Shown: in pieces, positions 23,671-35,552 of the stretch
Numbering within the stretch: the stretch's first letter is position 1
Layout of the letters: each line of letters starts with the position of its first letter
NCBI GenBank assembly: GCA_951217055.1
Contig: OX578276.1
Span: 61,255,307 to 61,319,306, forward strand
Source of the DNA: Gerris lacustris
Lineage: Eukaryota > Arthropoda > Insecta > Hemiptera > Gerridae
DNA length: 64,000 nucleotides
Reading direction: 5' to 3'
The notes under the pieces: model-generated
What the model was told of the DNA's origin: nothing
What the model saw: only the letters and a program-made list of their open reading frames with translations
The model's database searches: none
Made by a program: the position numbers and the translations under genes

Positions 23671-26568
23671 ATGTTGAATAGAAACAAAGTGTTAAAGAGC
23701 AAACCTGTGTGGGATTTAATAACCCTCAATTGCAGAACCCTAAAATCAAATTCTAAACTGTGTGAATTGATAGAAGAATTGGAAGAAATAGAATGGTCCG
23801 TAATCGGCCTTGCTGAAGTGAGGAGGAAAGGTGAGTCTTTTCTTGTAATGGATAATAATACTCTCTTTTACTATCACGGGCTATCTGACTCGATTGGGGG
23901 TACCGGGTTTCTATTTAACGGGAATAAAGTCACTGTAATAAGAACGATAAATTTTAGTGATAGGATTGCCTTGGCAACCTTAAAATTCTACACCCACCCC
24001 ACAATTAAAGTAAAGGTCATACAAGTTTACGCTCCTACTATCCAAGCTTCTGATTCTGATATCGAAGAATTTTATTTAAACCTACAAGAAGCACTTGATA
24101 AATACCCCTGTGCACACACATATATTATAGGGGACCTAAATGCGAAAATAGGGGAAAGCAGAGGAGAAAAAGGCATTGGAAAATTCGGGTTAGGTACCAG
24201 AAACGAGAGGGGAGACAGGTTGGCAGTATTCACAGAAAGTAATAAATTATATATTATGAACTCATTCTTCAAGAAGAAAGAAAGTTGCAAATGGACCTGG
24301 ATTAGTCCTGACGGTAAGGTCAAAAATGAAATTGACTTTATTATTGCGAACAAAAAGCAAACAATCCAAAATGTAGATATTGTATGTGAAGTAAATATCG
24401 GAAGTGACCACAGGGCAGTCGGTGCAAAAATATCGTTAATTCAGGATAATAATAAAATTGCGTTAAAACCAAAAAACCGGACAGTTCATATTATAAACAA
24501 ATCAGTGCTTATGGAGAATAATTTTGAAGAATTATTACAAGGCGAACTTATATTAAATAAGGCAAACAGTTCAACAGATGAGCAAGCTAAGTTACTTACT
24601 GAGGCAATAAAAGAGTGTTCGTTCATTATCCAAAACAAAGTAAAGCTTAAAAAGGCACAAAACTGTAGAAACTTCCCTGCTTATATTAAAAGACTCCTTA
24701 GGAAAAGAAGAGGAATTAAGAGAAACGAGGCAACAGCAAGGGAAGTCTCTAACATAAACAAGATAATTCGGTGTGAAATATCTTCTTGGCAGCTAAAGAA
24801 AGCCAATGCAAAATTGCAACTAGCCTTGGAAGAAGGAGGAAAACTAAAAAATACTCATTTACCGAGAAGAAGAATTCATGTTCTTAAGGACAATGATGGT
24901 AAGGAAGTAAGAGAAGTCGATGAATTATTGTTATTTATAAAGCAGTATTATGAAGAATTGTATAAATGTAATGATGAAATAATTAGAAATGAATATGTCC
25001 TTAACGCACCTCCATACGACCAGGAAGAAAATATAATGCTAAGTGAAGTAGAATGGGCGGTGAAGAATCTGAAGGAAGGAAAAGCAGTCGGGGTTGACGG
25101 TGTGAGTGCTGAACAGCTGAAAGCTGGAGGAGAATCAATTCTTAAGTACCTGGTGCAACTATTCAACAACTGTTTAACTACAAGCAGTCCGCCTGAAGAA
25201 TGGTCTCTGTCAAAGCTCATTCTGCTGTTTAAAAAAGGGGATAACTCACATTTAAAAAACTACCGGCCATTAAGTTTGCTTTCGACAGTGTACAAAGTAT
25301 TCTCAAAAATAATAACGAACAGATTATCTAAGCGCATTGATTTTTCTCTTTCAAAAGAACAAACCGGGTTCAGATCAGGATATTCAACATTAGACCATAT
25401 TTTTACAATTAAAGAATTAATTAGGAAATCTAAAGATTATAACCTGCCATTATGTCTATTGTTCATTGATTATGAAAAAGCTTTTGACAAAGTAGACTAC
25501 AGGGCGATAGTTGATGCCTTGCAAAAAAGGGCAGTGGATCCAAAGATAGTCCTTTTGTTTTTAAATATATACCGAAAAGCGGAAGCCATTTATAATCTGG
25601 ACAAGGCAAACATACATATTAGAATTGGTAGGGGTGTTAGACAAGGTGACAACATATCTCCTAAATTATTTATTGCGATTCTACAAGACCTAATTGGGAA
25701 ATGCGACATGGAGGAAGACGGTATAAAAATATGTGGGGAGTGGCTATACTACTTAGCCTTTGCAGATGACATAGTGCTGATAAGCCATTCAATTGAAAAC
25801 ATAATGATTATGCTCCAGAAACTACAAATGCAAAGTAGAAATGTAGGTTTACAAATAAATCATGAGAAATGTAAATACATGACTATTAACATTGACAATG
25901 ATTCACTCCCAAATTCAAGTATACAAAAAGTCGATGACTTTATATACTTAGGGCATCAAATTAGCACTGCCGGCCAAAACAGCGAATTAAAAAGAAGAAT
26001 CACTCTAGGCTGGAAAGCAATTATAAAAAATAAGCATTTTTTTAGAAGTCCTGCGCCAGTCGAGCTAAAAAGAAAACTATGGATATCAACGGTTTTACCT
26101 GTACTTAGTTACGGTTGTGAAACTTGGATTTTAACAGCAGAAACAAGGCAAAAGTTTAGAGTGTCTGTGCGTGCTATGCAGAGATACATTTTGGGTATCA
26201 CAAGGAAGGATAGAAAAACGAACGAATGGATCCAAAAGCAAACTGACTTCCCGGACATAGTTAAAAGCCTTCATATAAGAAAATGGAAATGGAGTGGACA
26301 TGTAATTAGGAGGCGTGATCCAAATTGGACACGCATCATGATCGACTGGGTGCCAAGAGATGAGAAAAGAGGACGAGGAAGACCTGGCTTAAACTGGGAC
26401 CAAGAAATGAAAATTACATGTGGAGGCGCTTCGTGGCCTAGGATTGCTATGATAAGAAGTGAATGGAAGAGGCTGGGAATCGCTCATTATGAAGTCTGGA
26501 TGCAGGAGAACTTAACAGTAGATGATATTTTTCAGCTACCAAAAAAATGTTACTATGACAATAGATGA
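23671..26568 (+). CDS. Retrotransposon ORF2: endonuclease-reverse transcriptase
   Basis: 965 residues, uninterrupted. The endonuclease domain (about 14-260) has Asn20, the catalytic Glu49 (GLAEVRR), a VYAPT strand, GDLN at 154-157 and SDH at 245-247, all the expected APE-type metal-binding and catalytic positions. The reverse transcriptase domain (about 450-760) has NYRPLSLLS, FIDYEKAFDK with catalytic Asp600, GVRQGD at 655-660, FADD at 697-700 with the catalytic Asp pair, then GLQINHEKCK and the thumb motif FIYLGHQIS. The C-terminal segment (about 850-930) is rich in Trp, Arg and His (KWKWSGHVIRR, GRGRPGLNW), as in RTE-like insect elements. No RNase H domain and no CCHC knuckle were seen. 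It would nick target DNA and prime reverse transcription of the element's RNA there. All key residues are present, so the protein is predicted to be functional. The start is the first ATG after the ORF1 stop, with A at -3. Confidence 0.95.
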   Translation: MLNRNKVLKSKPVWDLITLNCRTLKSNSKLCELIEELEEIEWSVIGLAEVRRKGESFLVMDNNTLFYYHGLSDSIGGTGFLFNGNKVTVIRTINFSDRIALATLKFYTHPTIKVKVIQVYAPTIQASDSDIEEFYLNLQEALDKYPCAHTYIIGDLNAKIGESRGEKGIGKFGLGTRNERGDRLAVFTESNKLYIMNSFFKKKESCKWTWISPDGKVKNEIDFIIANKKQTIQNVDIVCEVNIGSDHRAVGAKISLIQDNNKIALKPKNRTVHIINKSVLMENNFEELLQGELILNKANSSTDEQAKLLTEAIKECSFIIQNKVKLKKAQNCRNFPAYIKRLLRKRRGIKRNEATAREVSNINKIIRCEISSWQLKKANAKLQLALEEGGKLKNTHLPRRRIHVLKDNDGKEVREVDELLLFIKQYYEELYKCNDEIIRNEYVLNAPPYDQEENIMLSEVEWAVKNLKEGKAVGVDGVSAEQLKAGGESILKYLVQLFNNCLTTSSPPEEWSLSKLILLFKKGDNSHLKNYRPLSLLSTVYKVFSKIITNRLSKRIDFSLSKEQTGFRSGYSTLDHIFTIKELIRKSKDYNLPLCLLFIDYEKAFDKVDYRAIVDALQKRAVDPKIVLLFLNIYRKAEAIYNLDKANIHIRIGRGVRQGDNISPKLFIAILQDLIGKCDMEEDGIKICGEWLYYLAFADDIVLISHSIENIMIMLQKLQMQSRNVGLQINHEKCKYMTINIDNDSLPNSSIQKVDDFIYLGHQISTAGQNSELKRRITLGWKAIIKNKHFFRSPAPVELKRKLWISTVLPVLSYGCETWILTAETRQKFRVSVRAMQRYILGITRKDRKTNEWIQKQTDFPDIVKSLHIRKWKWSGHVIRRRDPNWTRIMIDWVPRDEKRGRGRPGLNWDQEMKITCGGASWPRIAMIRSEWKRLGIAHYEVWMQENLTVDDIFQLPKKCYYDNR

Positions 26569-26910
26569 TTGTATGATTACTACTAATAGTGTAATGTTAT
26601 GGTTTCTTTTTTCAACTTAAATCTGGACTATCCTATGCAATAGTTAATAGAGGCAGTTTATAAGTTTTTTTTTATTCCTATTATTACTTTCCATATGAAC
26701 TGGATTATTACTATGTATTAGCAACAGAGATATAGTTTCTTTTTGCTTTGTATTTATAACGAACTCATTTTTTCCTCAGCATCTGCTGATTATATCAACC
26801 TTGTGGTAGAAAAGTTATAATTTCTTTTTGTTTTAATTATCACGTGTAATTTAAAGTTGTATTTCTTTTTAAAGGTTTGATAAATAAAGGAAATAAAAAA
26901 ATAAAATAAA

Positions 26911-26931
26911 AATATATATATATATATATAT
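26911..26931. repeat. (TA)n at the 3' border of the retrotransposon
   Basis: About ten TA units directly after the A-rich tail. It could be a microsatellite-type 3' tail or the remainder of a (TA)n target into which the element inserted. Confidence 0.9.
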
Positions 26932-27769
26932 GTATACTTAAGTAAATAAAAATTGCAATAAAATACCTGGTATAAATCCAATAGATAAAAAAAAAACCTC
27001 ATGAAATAGAATCGAAACTTACCTGAAACAAAGAAAAACAGAAAACAAATTATCATTAATGCTATTTAAAAGTCTTAAGTACTGAAAAAAACACACTTAC
27101 AACAGATTGGTCGCACATTTTCGTTAAATTTATGCCTTCATTGGAATTTATGTGGACTAACTTTAGTTTTTTATTTTGAACCAAAAGCGTGGCTACATTT
27201 CTTTTTTTTTGAAGGGAGATTTCATGTCTTTTTTTGAGGAGAGCTGCCACCAAATATAGAGTTAAAAATAATTTTTGAATTTCACATCGAAGCAAGACCC
27301 TACTAGATATAATGTACCAAATTAAACTAAAATGATGATTTTTTAGTTTTGACTCCATTATTTACCTTAGGAAAACCATAGTTTTATTACTAGAAACTCA
27401 AAGTTATTAACTATTAATAACTTAATCCATTAAAATTTTAAAAAGATTTGTCCACAATACCATATTAATTTCTCACAATGCACGTGCAAGTAATAGTGGC
27501 CTAAGTAAATATGTAATAACATTTGGTTAAGAAACGAAAATAGTCTTAATGTGATAAAATGCGAGTTCACGGTACATTTTCTTCTAAGTAATTAATCTTT
27601 TCTAATGATGCATAAATTAAGAAGTGAATAAAAACAATACTATTATACAGTATTAATGCTGGTAATCCAATGCAAATGTATTATGATTTATTGATATGCA
27701 TTAAATAACAATGTGACTCAGTATTAGAAAGTTTTTAAAGAATGTTAAAACAAACGAAATTGAGTACAT
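26932..27769. other. Unassigned AT-rich region
   Basis: No gene or recognisable repeat. Two minus-strand open frames (26790-27056, 27062-27358) are low-complexity or unsupported. Confidence 0.5.
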
Positions 27770-28010
27770 TTATCGAGAATTCCCCGAGAGATGCCCCAAA
27801 TTTAGAGGTAAATTTCACTACTTGATTTCCCTTCAAAACATGATTTTGCTGAGTATGTTTCATTTTGCTGAGACGATTTCATTGAAATCGTCGGTTCAAG
27901 CAGTTTAGGCTCACCAAGTTAAGGTCTGCAAAGACTGCAGGATACGGATAGACAGATATTTTTTAAAAAACAACTTTTTTGGACTCAAGTAACCTTAAAC
28001 GTATATTTAT
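27770..28010 (+). repeat. Fragment of long noncoding repeat family B
   Basis: GCAAAGACTGCAGGATACGG, ATAGACAGATATTT, then ACTTTTTTGGACTCAAGTAA and CCTTAAACG match 56520-56620 and, more weakly, 54710-54815. The GAATTCCCCGAGAG… part near 27777 matches the CCTCGGGGAATG part of the 56335 copy only loosely. Confidence 0.6.
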
Positions 28011-29324
28011 ACCCCCAATATAAGACTGCGTATATGAGAAAGCGTTATAAAAATACTGGGAAGCACGTGGGAACAATTACTTATCTTAATGATTAATTTT
28101 TTGTAATTTTACATAAATTAACGTTAAATAATAAATCTAAATACGAATTCTTTAAAGCATTACTTGCTTCACTTCTTTGCAACTCTGCCAAAATCTACGA
28201 AGTTACGAAACTTTTTATTTTTTAACGTTATAGCAAAATAGTTTTATTTTATATAGAAAATAAAATACAAAGAAAAAAACTATTTATAAAATAAATAATA
28301 ATCACGGCTATTTAGATAAACAAGAATGTCGCTAAAAATAGTTGAACTACTCATATACTTGGCAACAACAACTCTAGCATCATAACTGTTTATGATCATC
28401 CGTCACAATAAAATCTAAGTTTGATATAAATCAAAGTTGATAGAGATATTGATCTGTAATCGATTTGGATGGATAGATAGATTGATAAGTAGATAAAAAT
28501 ATAACAAGAAAATATAAAAAATACTCTAAAAAGAGAAATTGTAGGCTAAGATTTAAATACGAGTCCCGTTATAAAAATAATACTAATAGTATACTTAGAA
28601 AAGAGGTTAAGTGATTTAAACTAATCAAAAGAAATAAAAGCCATTATAAATATTCAACACTAAAAAAAAAAACAAATTAAATTTTCAATATAACCAGAAT
28701 ATTTAGTTTATTTTATAAACAGAAATAAAGCCTCCCCCCCCCCCCCCCCCATTGCTCTTTTCACATGCAAAAAAAAACAAAAAAAAAAAAACAACAACTC
28801 AATTCAAATTTAAATCGTTGACTCAAGTTCAATAATGACTCTTATTTTATTTTCCTATTTTATCATTCTTTTCGTCTCCCCGGCACTTAAAATTACCACT
28901 ATTGGTTGAAAAGTTGAAACTAGGGTTCAGCAATTGTTACTTTTTGTGGAGATTCATCTTTATTTATTTCTACGTTTTTATTAGCTTGTTTTCTTGTTTG
29001 TTTGTTTGTTTGTCCAGTACAAATCTTGCAATCGATTTTTAACTAACTTCCCGAGTAGCTAGACATTTGAAACTTTTAGAATAGCTCAGAACACGATGAC
29101 AATGCATTATTTTAATACTTTTTGCCATCTTTCAGCAGAATTTAATCCGTTTTCAGCAAATTTTGCTGTAAGGAAAGTTAGTTCGGAAAAAATCCGCAAG
29201 TTATTTTATTTGTTTAGACATATCCCATATTTACGATCTTCATTTTGAGGTGTTTCAAATGTATGATTTATGACAGAAAATTTAAAAACGTAGTATATAA
29301 AAAGTTCTTTTTATCTTGTAATTA
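28011..29324. other. AT-rich region with C-run and family-A fragment
   Basis: A C-run lies at 28733-28750 and poly(A) with AAC interruptions near 28769-28795. At 29035-29130, TTAACTAACTTCCCGAGTAG, followed by CTAGACATTTGAAA, resembles the ACTTCCAGAGTAGCTAGAAA segment at 48760 and ACTTCCAGAAGAGCTGGAGA at 57400, all within repeat family A. No gene was recognised. Confidence 0.5.
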
Positions 29325-29659
<335 letters not shown>

Positions 29660-29836
29660 TTATTTTTTTTTTTTCATTAAAGCTCATCCACATATCGTAA
29701 TCTATTATTATATAAAATTAAAGTTTTGTCTGTACATTTGTCAGAATTGAAAAAAAAAAAAAAATGTATACTTTTTCATTTCATACATTCCTAAAACCTA
29801 ATCCGGCCTTAACTTGTTTCGTATACGTATGTATGT

Positions 29837-30350
29837 GTGTTTGTCACCACCAGTCCGGTTATAGGCGCACAACTGGCTAACGAATTAGATTATTTTTTTG
29901 TCCGGGGTGAGCGCAAACATGTTGCGCATGTTGTAGGCTTGGTTTCATCGAAAAATAAAGATTTTGTGCGTTTAGTCGAAAATTGGCCAAAAATTGGCCC
30001 GAGATGGCGGACGCAACTTTACAGTTTTTTGGCAGCTACACGGTAAGTCGTATCGAAAAGCAGATCGCACCAGCAGTAACTGATTTAAAAAGATGTACAA
30101 TTTTGGTCCTATGGCTTTTTGTTGTATCTCCATCGGTTCTACCTTAAATAAAGCTGATAATATAAATTATTAAATAAATTTGATTTTTTTTTTTTAAATT
30201 TGTGACTTTGAGCTCTTATGGCTTCCGCAGTTGTTGGCCGATTTCTGATTGGGGTGCTTAAACCTCACACTAAAGGTCTTTAAAACGAATATTTATTATT
30301 TTATTAATTTGTCCAAGAACTTGAGTTATTAAATATTTCCTGGTTCAACT
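29837..30350 (+). repeat. Partial copy of noncoding repeat family A
   Basis: Blocks CGGTAAGTCGTAT, GATCGCACCAGCAGTAACTG, ATTTAAAAAGATGTACAA, CATCGGTTCTACC, GTTGGCCGATTTCTGATTG and AACCTCACACTAAAGGTC match the region 57560-57810 of the longest family-A copy in the same order. The 69-residue open frame within (29837-30046) has no recognisable domain and is judged incidental. Confidence 0.7.
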
Positions 30351-30646
30351 GCCGTGCTGAGAGAAGAGACTTGTTAATTAAATTGAATGCACCAATGGTT
30401 AATGATTTTTCAATGACTTCCCAGTCTAATTGGTTTCTTTTCACATTTATTATATCTTTTTTTAGCATTGTTATTTATATTTATATTACTTAGTTTCGAT
30501 TGTCTGTTTTTTATATATAAAAATAGACTCGAGTATTATATTCTTAGTAATGGAAGGAATTATGTATAATATAGTCCTGATTCTATTCCTAGAAGGCTTT
30601 GGAAACAAAACTATTTAGGCATTTCATTTAATTGATAGGCCTACAT

Positions 30647-31338
30647 CAGGCGTTCCCAACGGGGTCCAGGTGGACCCCTTGAGGGTCTATGGTAATTTAA
30701 AAGTGGTCTATAGTATTCCAGGGGTCTATTGGGGGTCATTAATAAGTTTAAAAGGTTTGAATATTGATTATTTCAAGAATCTAAAAGAAAAAATCTGCGT
30801 ATTGTTCGACGCTGAAGAATTTCTGATCGAAATGACGATCCAACGATCGAAATGACGCAGAAGAATTTCTTTCATCGAACTGTTACAAATGTACACTAAA
30901 GGTGAACATATAATTGTTTTGAAAATTTACACTGAACACTTAAAAAAATTAGATACGTTAAGTTAGCTGTAGTGACTATACAATGATAGGTAATTTCTTT
31001 TTGATTTTGAGTAATTTTTTTTTGATAGGTAATTGAAAAAAATAAATCAATGCATCACCCAGTGATCACATTAATAAAAATCGAACTATTGTCCAATTAT
31101 TGATGTATCTTAAATCAAGTTTATATGTTACCTGAAAGCTTATATAAACTATTTTTTCAAATTTTTTGTCTAAGTTCTTAGCACAAATTGTTATCTTTAA
31201 GATTTTTAAGAGCAATTATTAGTATTCTGCTAACGTTGTGTGCTGAATATTAATGGAAAAATGCAAGGGGGTCGGGGTCGATGAAGAAAATAATTTATTT
31301 AAAAGGGGTCGATGAAGGGAAAAGGTTGGGAACCCCTG
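30647..31338. mobile_element. Non-autonomous hAT element, 692 bp, 8-bp target duplication
   Basis: The left end is CAGGCGTTCCCAACGGGGTC, and the right end in reverse complement is CAGGGGTTCCCAACC. This is the classic hAT terminus. Perfect 8-bp flanking duplications GCCTACAT lie at 30639-30646 and 31339-31346. Subterminal GGGGTC-type motifs repeat near both ends (GGGGTCCAGGTGGACCCC on the left; GGGGTCGATGAAG twice on the right). The interior has no transposase, only a 61-residue open frame without a domain. Confidence 0.9.
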
Positions 31339-31365
31339 GCCTACATGATAATAGGAAACATAGCC

Positions 31366-31540
31366 ACTAATACCTAGCATGAGCCCCGCACCGAGCGCGG
31401 GGTGAAGGCTAGTAGATAATAAAATTGGAATACTATACATATACATATTTGATTAAATCATTGTATAAATAGACTGCCAATTTGTGTTGCACATAGCTTT
31501 CTCGAGCCTTATCGCGAACTTTAATGATGTCTTACTTTTA
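31366..31540 (-). repeat. Family-A 3' end fragment and GC hairpin
   Basis: AGACTGCCAATTTGTGTTGC followed by ACATAGCTT at 31471-31499 is the reverse complement of the conserved family-A 3' end (AAGCTATGTGCCACA…AATTGGCAG). The adjoining 31381-31402 contains GCCCCGC/GCGGGGT, a strong short hairpin. Confidence 0.6.
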
Positions 31541-33347
31541 GGATCTGAATTGATTTGTTATTTTACACAAATAAAAGTATCGTGATAGATGTATATTGAA
31601 TAGACTAATGGAACGGTCATTTTTTAAACCACTTTTTTGATTCAGGGATTCTTAAAACGTGTAAATTTATAGATATATACACAATTTAGGATACCACAAT
31701 AAATGGCAGACAATTACTTTAAAAGGATTATTAGACATGTCAGGACTGAAAAATATATGAAGCTAATTACATATTACCAACATAGTTATTTTGGCCAGTA
31801 TAAAAAACGAATACCTAAATGATATGTGTTACTACAAGTGCACTTAATAACATATAGCATTTAACTTATCTGACTATTATAAATTAATTTATTTCCTCAT
31901 TATATGCAGTTACATTTCTTAACAACTGTTTTAAGTCATTATTTAAATACGAGGAAAAATTATTCGTATTAAAAATAAATTTTTAAGATAATCTAAATTA
32001 ATATTTTAAGATATTTTTAAGAAGTAGATTTAATTAAGACAATTTTTTTAAAACCCGGAACAACCTGGTTTTAAGCGGATACCCATAATTATAGAGAAAT
32101 ATAGTAGATAGGTCCTTAATAAATGCAGGTTTGCAATATACCCATTAATTTTTCACTATGTTATTTTTCACTAATTTATTTTAGGATAAAGGAGGTTGTT
32201 TACATCCGTTTCAAACGTAGATATTGAAAATAGAAGAAAAGAAGGGAAAACAGAAATTGATATAATTATAAAAGAGAAGTGAACTATAATGACAAGGAGA
32301 GGAAGTGAGAATAAAGTGGGGCATGGGACAGTGTGGCACCTCGAGCCTGCAGACAACTAGATAAATGTTAGCCGTCAAGCAAAAAGACCCTACAACATAA
32401 TGATAGGGTCTCAGATACTAACACTCACTAGGCTAATACAATTAACTACCAACCCACAATCATATAAAATAACATTTGTCAACAATGTCACGTCTCAGAA
32501 AATATACCATTCTATTTGATAATAGAAAACAATAAAAATGATAAATTGATTGTTAGAGATTACCCTCATCAGTTTTCCAACTTTATTTATCCATGTGTCT
32601 GAATTTTAGCTCTAAATTTGAGGGCGCCCCCCCCCCCCTCTCAAACAAAAAAAACTTGAAAAAACGTAATATATTCTCGATTTTGAATAATTAATTCTAG
32701 TAAGCACTTGAAGAAAATTTAACCATCTAAGTAATTTTCCCACAAATCTGAATACAAAAATGAAGCCGTTGAAAGCAGCCTTTTTTAACACGGAATTATA
32801 ACATCAATCTGTTGGGCATAGAATGATAAGTTCTAGTAAGCCCTTTTCTAAATATTTGATAAACAGAAAAATTGGGCATATTTTTTAAGATGGTGGACAA
32901 AGATCCTCTTTCAGGACTTGTGATAAGTTAATTTTCTAACATCAATGAATAACAGCCATGTAACCAAAATTTTCTGATTTAGTTCCACACAATATGCCTA
33001 AATGAATGAGGTTTAATATTTGTTTGTTTAGACGTGTCTCATGTCTCAGGGTGCCAGGAGAGATTAACCAAAATATTTTTTAAGTCTTCATTTCTTAAAA
33101 TTTCTACAAAAGATACCTCCCCTCCCTCCAATCTAGACCCCCTTAAGATTAGCTCCCAATATTTGGTCATATCAAAAAGTAGGGAGATAGACCTCGCACC
33201 ACATAATCCACCTATAGGGCCAACACACTCTAAATTTGGCCATTTGTGAAATAATAATAATAATAATAATAATATACTCGATTATAATACACACACACAT
33301 ATGAAAATCAGTATTAGATTGGAATGCTGTCAAAATGGAGCTCTTTA
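31541..33347. other. Unassigned region
   Basis: No gene was recognised. A C-run is at 32626-32639 and an (AAT)n run at 33249-33273. The minus-strand open frame at 32171-32356 and the others here have no support. Confidence 0.5.
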
Positions 33348-33554
33348 GGCCCAATTCACACACGATTGGCGTATGGCACTGAAGTGGCAATGGTGTGGCT
33401 CTGGCGTGGCGCTGGATTGTGCCACCTCTATGTTAACTTATGGCCTAATGTACACTGGTATGGCGTGGCAGAGGGGGTCCACCATGACCGATCCTCGCCA
33501 GTCCTACGCCATCGCCACGCCAGTGCCATACACCATTCGTGTGTGAATTGGGCC
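33348..33554. mobile_element. Complete PIF/Harbinger-like MITE, 207 bp
   Basis: Inverted repeats start GGCCCAATTCACACACGA at both ends and continue for about 40 bases (GGCGTATGGCACTG versus GGTGTATGGCACTG). TTA lies on both flanks (33345-33347, 33555-33557), the 3-bp duplication typical of PIF/Harbinger. The interior is unusually rich in TGGC/GCCA. A truncated relative lies at 18259. The 82-residue open frame across it is incidental. Confidence 0.85.
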
Positions 33555-35026
33555 TTACATGCAAACATGTAGACTAAAATTTGCCTGAAAAAAATCTTGA
33601 AGAGGCAAATCTCTGGCCTGTATACTGAATTTTGTTTTATTTAATTTTATTTCCTTGTAAAAAAATTTGTTTCCACTAAATTAATACAAATAATAAAGAA
33701 AAGGTCTTGAGTAAAAATACTTTGATGTAGAATTAATTAGGTCTATTATTAAAAAAGACCTTTCCTACTTCTCCCCTTCGTGTTACGAAATACATAAAAA
33801 ATGTATAAATAAATTATATAATGTTCCTTTTGCAGAGTCGATTCTTTAAAAAAAATGAGGCATTTTTTCTTTTTAAAGCTTTACAAGAGCCCTGAACATG
33901 AATACGCCTCCACAATATCCGGATTATTAAAGATGAGGATTTATATCCCAGTTTTCCCCGAGCAATCCATTCAACAACTTTATAAAAAGTCTTCACAAAC
34001 TGTTATCATTTTTAAACAACATGATTTGTTAATACTTCGGTATATTATATATTGATCCTGTGTTAAACATTTTTCTATAGATAATAAAAATCTTCCCTGA
34101 AAATTAAAAATACTTTCGTTTAACCACTTAATTTATATTCAGCCTTTATATCTATGAATTAATAAACAGTAAGCTAATTTATAAATATTAATAGCCCAAT
34201 AAATAAGTCTTTATTTGTAGAAAGTGGAAATAGTTACAAAAATACTCGTATATTACTTAGCACTAATTATGTCCTTAAGTTTTAGGATAAAATATAAACG
34301 TCTATTAATGTCTTATTAATGTTAACAAGACGTTAGAAAGGCTGTAACATGTTTATTATCTTCTTGCTTTTAATCCTTAAGGATCACATTTCATTTGGTT
34401 TTTCAAGAATCGGTATTTTATCTGTTGACAAGTTGGTTCATTATCACAAGCTTTCTTCAGATTTTTGATCTGCGTCTAGCCACTTCTATTTTTCAATTAT
34501 TGTTCGAAGATATGCTCCTTCTATAGATCGCCGCATAAAAACGTTTACTTCCAAACAGAAAGGTGGTTTTATCTGTATTTCATTTTTGCATCTTATTTTG
34601 AAGTCGCAACGAAGGATTTTTCATTTTTACTATCCGCCAGCCTAGTTTTATTTTGTTTTCTTCTTCATAGTGGATTTTGAAATGATTATATACTACCAAC
34701 TGCGCATAATAATCTACAACAATAGTGATATAAAATGTGTCAACTATCAGAAATGATTTGGTTTATGTTTTTAATCCACTTTTTCCGATAACATATTTCA
34801 ATTTTAATTTTTTTAAAAAAATGCGAGGAATAGTTTTGTTTCTTCCTTAAAGTACATAGAGTAAAAACTACCTAAGAATTAAATAAGACACACATTCAAA
34901 TTAAAACAATTAAACTATACTGTACTATCAGAAAATAAGAAGAAAAAACTATTATTTTATATGAAGAACAATGAATTCAGTACATTGTATTTCGATTTTA
35001 GCGAAGAAACATTCTACGGCGAAAAA
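33555..35026. other. Unassigned AT-rich region
   Basis: No gene or repeat end was recognised. The two opposite-strand open frames near 33814-34055 overlap each other and show no domain. Confidence 0.5.
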
Positions 35027-35552
35027 TAAAAATATTTTACTTCTAACTATTTTTTTTATCTCCAATATTTTGCCCCCTATAGGGGTGCAAAGGTATAAAA
35101 ATGGTAGGTTTCAGCACCTGGGGGCAATATGGTGGTTGCCCCAAGTACGCGAGTGGAAGAATACACATTTCCCTATACATGGTACAGATCCCCCAAGTTC
35201 CATTACTAATTTTCAAATAGTTTAGATTTTATAACGATATAATTGTTTTTTTTTTTTTTACTATTTTCGAAGGTTTACTTTTCTATTTTTGCCCCGCTAT
35301 AGGGGTCAAAATATTGGAGAGGAAAAAAGTTTCAAGTAAAATTTTATTATTTTTCACAGTAGAATCCAAATGTGCTATCAAAAATATACAGTCCAATTTA
35401 AAATTTTGAATTTGGGTGGCCTGGGGGCAAAGTGGGTGAATGCCCCTAGTGCGCGATTCTTGAAAACAAACTTCCCTTAACATAGTAAAGATCCCCCAAG
35501 TTTCATTAATTTATCTCAATCCGTTCAAAAATTAAGAGGGGGGGGGGGGGGA
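35027..35552. repeat. Mixed direct/inverted repeat with GCCCC…GGGG palindromes
   Basis: CTGGGGGCAA…TGCCCC followed by CATTTCCCTATACATGGTA and GATCCCCCAAGTT at 35117-35200 recurs in direct orientation at 35421-35505. The flanking TCCAATATTTTGCCCC (near 35060-35078) recurs inverted near 35300-35318 (GGGGTCAAAATATTGGA). Each has a CTATAGGGG palindrome. A G-run follows at 35539-35551. This looks like two head-to-head, rearranged copies of one repeat. Confidence 0.65.

Larger units (their letters stand above)
22639..26910 (+). mobile_element. Apparently intact non-LTR retrotransposon (RTE-like)
   Basis: A 4.27-kb unit: a 5' untranslated region (22639-22986) starting GGGAG, ORF1 (22987-23652), ORF2 (23671-26568) and a 3' untranslated region ending in an A-rich AAATAAAGGAAATAAA-type tail followed by (TA)n. 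There are no LTRs or terminal inverted repeats. ORF2 carries an apurinic-type endonuclease and reverse transcriptase without frameshift or stop. Its C-terminal motif (W…GHVIRRRDPNW…GRGRPGLNW) is typical of the RTE-like endonuclease-reverse transcriptases common in insects; the clade call is from motif recognition. The 5' region has repeated TTTACGA and ATACGTGT motifs. Target duplication cannot be told apart from the TA repeats on both sides. Intact frames and an unbroken 5' end suggest recent or current activity. Confidence 0.9.
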
